Shown: positions 59,171 to 64,000 of the stretch, piece after piece
Layout: every line of letters begins with the position of its first letter
Numbering within the stretch: position 1 is the first letter of the stretch
DNA from: Tritrichomonas musculus
Lineage: Eukaryota > Parabasalia > Tritrichomonadida > Tritrichomonadidae
Length of the DNA: 64,000 bases
NCBI GenBank assembly: GCA_039105265.1
Contig: JAPFFF010000040.1
Coordinates: 1,302,001 to 1,366,000, forward strand
Direction: 5' to 3'
The notes under the pieces: model-generated
Told to the model about the DNA's origin: nothing
What the model saw: only the letters and a program-made list of their open reading frames with translations
Database searches by the model: none
Program-made: the position numbers and the translations under genes

Positions 59171-62100
59171 TCATGGTCCTTCTTCATAAGTTGTTTTGAT
59201 CTTTCTTTTGAATTTCGTAAGTGTAGAGATAGTCATATTTGAATTGAACTTGAAACATGGCTGTCCTTGAGTAAGATCAAACGTAATTGAGTTTCCATTG
59301 TAGAGATGCTCGTAAAGTTTCATATAATCGCCACCAAATTGTTTTGCCGCATGTTTGATAGAATTTAATGTTAGACCTTTACCACGAATCATAAAATCTA
59401 TATCACCTGTAGAGTCCATGAGCTTGTCGATATACATTTTCTTCATGAGGAAATAACTTTCAATAGCAACAGGCATCTCATTGTGGTTGTTAATTGTTGG
59501 GAAATCACTATGGAATTGTCCTAAATCACTACCTATGAGTTCTCTTCCGTACATTTCTTTATAGGCTTTCTCAAGTTTGGGTAAATCGTTGAGTTCTATG
59601 TGCATGCTATCTGTATCTTGGTAGTATATGTGACATCCTATATCGTGGGCCAGACACATAACTTCATTCATGATTCTCTTACTCATGGATAGAACTTGTA
59701 TGCCTAGTAATGAGAAATTAAAATGATCGTCTATAGGCTTGAGTACTTTTAATGCATGTAGTTTTGAGTTATGAAGTTGGACATCTTCTTTGATCTTCAT
59801 GTAATTCTTCTTCCAATACTTCTCTAATTCATCTCCCTCATACAAATACTTGAACTCTTTATCTGTGGGCCTCTCAATAGTTTTACCATAGCAGCTGTTC
59901 ATGATAAGTTTGTATAAGTTCTGTAATGGATTTTTTTGCTTCTTGTATTCGAGTCTCTTATTGAAGATTTCCCTAATGATTTTTTGAATTGTGTAATCTT
60001 TCTTACCGTCCCAGTAGTATCCTCTCAGTAATGTAAACTCTATCTTCTGGAAATTAATGAGATCTTCAAGGTAAATATTATCAACGATCATCTTCACGGG
60101 CTCTCCATTCTCTATTCTGTCATCATTTAAGTTCAGTCCATTAACTTTGCGAACTAACAATGGGAAAGGGTAATGTTTGTTTACTTTTGTGACCTCAATT
60201 TCGACAACATAAGCACTTTGCTTAGAGAGGAATTCCATATTGAGATTCTCTTTTTCAATAACTTTAGGAGTGCCACTTACGGTATATAAGCGTGCCATAG
60301 CAGACGGATACAAAGATACTGCATCGAAATCGCATAACTTCTTTTGTGTGTGCCATTTCTTGTTGTAAGCAGTCATGCATCTCCCACCGTAAATAGCATG
60401 TGAACAAAAGTAACGAGGGACACCACCTAATTTATATAAGTCGTGATCATAATAGACTTTGTTATTGAAAACTTCATTAGCGAGAGAAGAAATGGAGACA
60501 AAGTTGAAAGGATCTATATTGAAATCTTTAATGAAACCATCTCTGAATTTATTAAAGCCTTGTCGTAAAATGTTCACGTCTTGGGTGCAATAGAATTCTG
60601 CATACTTGTACATGTCAAATGTGGTATCAGAGAGACGACAGCCAATAATGTCTAAGTTGTGGCGGAATTGTTGTTTTGTTTCTTCGGTCCATCTCTTATC
60701 TTCATTTTCTCCTGCTTCATTAATCACGCCAACATTTTTCTTGAGTCTCTCCATGGTGTAATATTTGTAGGGGAAAACTTCTTTCTGTCCACTATCGAGA
60801 TTAAACATTGATGGTAATTGTGATAACTTACATGAGAGAATAGGAAGTGTGTCACGGAAATAGAGTGTTTTAGATTTGTAGACAATTGTGCCTTTCATAA
60901 ATTTGTTTCCTTTAATGACAGACTTCCTTATGCCATATGAACAAAGAAATCTAATGTCGTAAGCAAGATTGTGAAAGTACACTACAGAGAAATCAGGAAG
61001 GAAATCCAGAAATGAAACACTACAATTTTCTCCTTTAAATGTTTTAGTTATTGTGCCATCTTTGGACTGAAGAACGAACATGTATGGACGATGAATGTCT
61101 CCAGAAGTGTCAGCCTCAGAATCGCAGTACCAATAACTCTTTTTATCATTGATTTCAATTGTCTTCTTCTTCATTGTTTTTGGTTTAATAAGTTGAGTGC
61201 AGGATTGTTCGTCATAATCAAGATTAATTCCTGTGACATCCTTCTTGATATCATTATTGAAAATAGTTTTGAGAATACAACCGTCTCCGAAATTTAATGG
61301 ACGAAAATAATTGTTCTTCATCAATGCCCTCACTAAATTGGAAGAACTAATGAAATGTCTTGCCTTCCTCCAATGATTGCTGTTGTACTCCATGTTAGCC
61401 TTGTCCGGTGAAAGCTCTGCGAGATGAGAAATGTAGTATGTAGAAAATGGTGTCAGCTCTTCAATAAAGTAGTGTTTCTCGTAAATGTTGAATTTGTGAG
61501 TACGATTTGGTTCTGCTTTCTCGACTCCTATGTATGAATTCTTCCCTATTGATTTCTTCTTGTTTTTGGAATTCGCATCTTCATTAATGAAGGAAACACT
61601 GATGTGGATCTTAAATTCTTGACATAGATTGTTGATAGCAGAATTGGAGAGATATCTGTTGTTGATTCTTAGTCGCATTTGATTAAGTGTTTCATCATCA
61701 TAGCACCCTGTTTGTTGAAGAGCATATATGAAGCAGCAGTCATCGAGTTCTTTTCGTTGTTTACCTTTGTTGTTAGCAAGAGTGTCGAAAATTTGTAGGC
61801 GAGTCAGGTATTTTACTATCTCTTGTGGGCAGCTATCTTTGACTAAGAATTGAAAGAAAGAACCACCACGATCAGCATTACTTTTTACATTTTTGGTTTT
61901 ACTGAAGATGAGTTGAGAAAAGAGAGACCATTCTGGGAGTTCCATGCTACCTTTCTCATAAAAGTACTCAGGTTTTACATCATCCATGTCAAATATAAAG
62001 TGCTTCTTAGTAAAGTTTTCCATTAGTTTGTTAAAAGCTTCTGGTGTCAAAGGTAAAGTCCGCCATTCATTATTAACTTTGAATCTGAGTTTGTATTGAT

Positions 62101-62674
62101 TTGTGACAGAGAAGTTCTTGACAATAGTGTTGAAGAAATTATGAAGAGCAGGAAATAGTAAATCTCTACCGCGGTTCGTAAGTTGTTCGAAATTGATGTG
62201 CCACTCCTCTGGTGAATCATAAAGTTTCTTCATAATCGCGTCCACTATTTTTTCTTGTTCGTCTTTGAGCTTGATGAAATCGTTATAAGTGATCTTAACA
62301 AATGAATCATCTTTCGTGGTATTCCTCCATATGTTGTTCTTCAAGTTCTTCAAAAAGTAGTTATCATTATTGTCAATGTATCGTGGTATATCTTTTGGAG
62401 GTGGCGCTTGGGGAATTTCATCTTTCGCGGGCACTTCTTCTTTTTGGTTTGTTACTTTTGCTTTTTCATTTTGCTCTATACCTTTCATGAACCAGAACAT
62501 AGCTTCATAAATGTTGTCACCATCGTAACCATGATCACAAATTTCATATGCAATAGTTTCTATGAGATCGTTCTTGTTAACAAAAAAGTCATCTTCTTCT
62601 GTGATCTCTTCATTTACAATCAAGCTCAGGAGTTCATATAATTTTGGCGTTGGTGTATCTTCTAGTTTTGTCAT
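59171..62674 (-). CDS. Maverick protein-primed family B DNA polymerase
   Basis: Part of the Maverick; 1,167 residues from the Met at 62674 (MTKLEDTPTPK). The exonuclease region has CDSEADTSGD, YFHNLAYDIRFL and YCTQDVNILRQG. The polymerase region has CDFDAVSLYPSAM, NLYKLIMNSCYGKT and YYQDTDSMHIEL. These are the marks of the protein-primed family B enzymes that copy Polintons. The N-terminal 400 residues include a CCFIYAL...KHYFIEE segment that resembles an OTU-like cysteine protease pattern. Looks whole. Confidence 0.95.
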   Translation of the reverse strand: MTKLEDTPTPKLYELLSLIVNEEITEEDDFFVNKNDLIETIAYEICDHGYDGDNIYEAMFWFMKGIEQNEKAKVTNQKEEVPAKDEIPQAPPPKDIPRYIDNNDNYFLKNLKNNIWRNTTKDDSFVKITYNDFIKLKDEQEKIVDAIMKKLYDSPEEWHINFEQLTNRGRDLLFPALHNFFNTIVKNFSVTNQYKLRFKVNNEWRTLPLTPEAFNKLMENFTKKHFIFDMDDVKPEYFYEKGSMELPEWSLFSQLIFSKTKNVKSNADRGGSFFQFLVKDSCPQEIVKYLTRLQIFDTLANNKGKQRKELDDCCFIYALQQTGCYDDETLNQMRLRINNRYLSNSAINNLCQEFKIHISVSFINEDANSKNKKKSIGKNSYIGVEKAEPNRTHKFNIYEKHYFIEELTPFSTYYISHLAELSPDKANMEYNSNHWRKARHFISSSNLVRALMKNNYFRPLNFGDGCILKTIFNNDIKKDVTGINLDYDEQSCTQLIKPKTMKKKTIEINDKKSYWYCDSEADTSGDIHRPYMFVLQSKDGTITKTFKGENCSVSFLDFLPDFSVVYFHNLAYDIRFLCSYGIRKSVIKGNKFMKGTIVYKSKTLYFRDTLPILSCKLSQLPSMFNLDSGQKEVFPYKYYTMERLKKNVGVINEAGENEDKRWTEETKQQFRHNLDIIGCRLSDTTFDMYKYAEFYCTQDVNILRQGFNKFRDGFIKDFNIDPFNFVSISSLANEVFNNKVYYDHDLYKLGGVPRYFCSHAIYGGRCMTAYNKKWHTQKKLCDFDAVSLYPSAMARLYTVSGTPKVIEKENLNMEFLSKQSAYVVEIEVTKVNKHYPFPLLVRKVNGLNLNDDRIENGEPVKMIVDNIYLEDLINFQKIEFTLLRGYYWDGKKDYTIQKIIREIFNKRLEYKKQKNPLQNLYKLIMNSCYGKTIERPTDKEFKYLYEGDELEKYWKKNYMKIKEDVQLHNSKLHALKVLKPIDDHFNFSLLGIQVLSMSKRIMNEVMCLAHDIGCHIYYQDTDSMHIELNDLPKLEKAYKEMYGRELIGSDLGQFHSDFPTINNHNEMPVAIESYFLMKKMYIDKLMDSTGDIDFMIRGKGLTLNSIKHAAKQFGGDYMKLYEHLYNGNSITFDLTQGQPCFKFNSNMTISTLTKFKRKIKTTYEEGP

Positions 62675-63170
62675 TTGCGTTGTTTTATGTTTGATAAAAA
62701 AATAAAGAAACAAAAATTATGTTTAATAAATGGAATTCAGAATTTAGTCACAAAAATAAACCATCTAAAAATATTCTCGATTTGGACCATAACTTAATGG
62801 TAATTCATGAGTGGAAAAGTTATGAGGTTCGAAAAATAGAAAGTCCGACATTTTTTATTATTAATGCTTTTCATAAATTATAACCATAAACTTGTGAAAT
62901 ATTAATGGAAAATCAATAAAATTTTATCTCTAAATTCCTACATAAATTATTTTCATTAATTCAGTTCAATTTTGATGAAAATTTTCCACGTCCACCCCAC
63001 CTCAATGTAACATCAATGTAACATCAATGTAACATCAATCCCACCTCAAATAAAATTTAAATTCAAAAAGTGGAATAAAAATTTAAGTTCAAAAAGTAGA
63101 ACAAAAATTTAAATTCAAAAAGTGGAACAAAAATTTTGAAAATTAATGAAAATAATAAATGAAAATTTTA
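62675..63170. other. Maverick right-hand non-coding segment
   Basis: No gene. AACATCAATGT is repeated three times near 63008-63040 and an AAATTCAAAAAGTGGAA-type unit three times at about 63057-63130, next to the right inverted repeat. Confidence 0.7.
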
Positions 63171-63511
63171 AAATGAGAATTATTTTTTATGCGCAATACA
63201 GGGTCCGAAATCACCTACCTTTAATTACATATGAAAACACTAATGAAAACCCCGCACAAGTCCATCAATTTATCTCGCATATGTAATTCGATAAAATGGC
63301 GATCATCAAAAAAGTTTTCAATGACGTTGATTTTGATTTTGAAAACGGTCCTGAGCATTGTTTTTGAGAAATCACGCCTATTGAAGATAATATTGGAGAA
63401 AGATATAAGAATTGTATCGAAGGTTTAACAGTTGTACTTGTGCTAGGCGGACGACGTTAAAAAGGGGGAGTGAGGACTTCGGTCCGAAATCACCCTTTTT
63501 ATCATACTACT
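63171..63511 (-). repeat. Maverick right terminal inverted repeat, 341 bp
   Basis: Exact mirror in length and position of 46971-47311. The 65-codon frame carried by the arm has the same translation in both. Confidence 0.95.
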
Positions 63512-63516
63512 AACTT
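63512..63516. repeat. Target site duplication, right (AACTT)
   Basis: Direct repeat of 46966-46970. Confidence 0.85.
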
Positions 63517-63732
63517 AATTAAATAATGTTTACCTCCTCTCAAAAATGATAGGTTTACGAGAGGTTTATATCAAAAAAAAAATAAAAAAATTGAAAATTG
63601 AAAAAAAATTATCAATTTATTTCAATAAGTACTTTCAAAATCAAAATAAAAAAAGCCGATTAAATTCATTCAAAAAAATGATTGAATTTTGTTCATAAAT
63701 TTTCAGCCATTTGTTTTGATGAGTAACATAAT

Positions 63733-63983
63733 ATGAGTGAAAGTTTACTTGTAAGGAAGAACTTTTCAAAGCAATTTCACAAGAATGGAATTTAATTCCT
63801 GATGCAAAACTTCACTCATATTATCAATCATTTTGGGCAAGATGCAGAATATGCAAAAATTCCAATGGCGAAAGCCTTAACGGCAAATGGAAAGATGTTA
63901 AAAAAGAACACGATAAATATCGAACCCATATTTATTATTACACAGATCCAATTACAAAAAAAGTTTTTATCAAAGATAAATAA
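63733..63983 (+). pseudogene. Short host coding relic, unknown family
   Basis: A frame from about 63753 to the stop at 63983 reads KEELFKAISQEWNLIPDAKL, then HSYYQSFWARCRICKNSNGE, then SLNGKWKDVKKEHDKYRTHI, ending YTDPITKKVFIKDK. Composition is clearly coding-like. An ATG at 63733 opens a different frame (MSESLLVRK), so either one frameshift lies near 63750 or the 5' part is missing. The W/Y-rich helical look with NGxSLNGKWxD could belong to a trichomonad winged-helix DNA-binding protein such as the initiator-binding group, but I cannot confirm that. Confidence 0.45.
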
Positions 63984-64000
63984 AAAATAACTTTTTCAAT

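Larger units (their letters stand above)
46971..63511. mobile_element. Maverick/Polinton element, 16,541 bp
   Basis: A self-synthesising virus-like DNA element, treated here as a fossil insertion. It has 341-bp terminal inverted repeats starting AGTAGTATGATAAAAAGGG and a 5-bp target duplication. Parts in order: unknown protein (47319-47837, minus), capsid protein (minus), small membrane-active-like protein (plus), coiled-coil protein (plus), packaging ATPase (minus), unknown structural protein (minus), unknown small protein (plus), fibre-like module (plus), two unknown proteins (minus), integrase (plus) and polymerase B (minus). Most parts look whole; the fibre-like module looks broken, with about two breaks. 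The arms look identical and equal in length, so insertion is probably recent or the arms were evened by conversion. Mavericks are very abundant in trichomonads. Confidence 0.97.

Overview
The window is from a parabasalid protist of the trichomonad type. Several signals agree: very AT-rich DNA, intron-free genes, an enlarged set of kinase, PPP-phosphatase, ankyrin and calpain-like genes, initiator-like TCATTTTTA boxes directly upstream of several start codons, a mariner element, and a Maverick/Polinton with trichomonad-style genes. The very low GC fits Tritrichomonas or a relative better than Trichomonas vaginalis, but the species is inferred, not proven.

Layout. Positions 1-1574 hold a small protein kinase gene. 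Positions 1575-13740 have no convincing host gene and are built from DNA transposon debris nested several levels deep. The clearest case is a 294-bp MITE split by a 7,030-bp insertion (4617-11646). That insertion has 17-bp inverted ends and a perfect 8-bp target duplication, and at least four further elements sit inside it. Positions 13367-15573 carry a Rho-type GTPase gene between two inverted copies of one MITE. Positions 15760-22200 hold another repeat copy, kinase relics, an ankyrin gene and a mariner transposon. Positions 22394-46175 are the host gene block. In order they are: an Smr protein, a small unknown protein, aspartate carbamoyltransferase, a degenerate PPP phosphatase, a 1,911-residue calpain-like/LRR protein, a vWA/E2-like/double-kinase gene with one frame break, tRNA-Glu(CUC), a kinase with Sel1 repeats, an acidic-codon minisatellite and an intact-motif PPP phosphatase.

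Positions 46971-63511 are a Maverick/Polinton of 16,541 bp. It has 341-bp terminal inverted repeats that look identical and a 5-bp target duplication (AACTT). Its parts are polymerase B, integrase, packaging ATPase, double jelly-roll capsid protein, a small membrane-active-like protein, a fibre-like module and several unknown genes. Most parts look whole; the fibre-like module looks broken. It is treated here as an inserted, fossil-type element, probably recent. The last 490 bp are host flank with a short coding relic.

Common themes: several encoded domains keep their fold signature but lose key catalytic residues (DFG-altered kinases, a metal-site-poor phosphatase, a calpain without its cysteine, an E2 without its cysteine). 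This suggests scaffold or regulatory uses. The gene-poor parts are an unusually readable record of successive transposon insertions.
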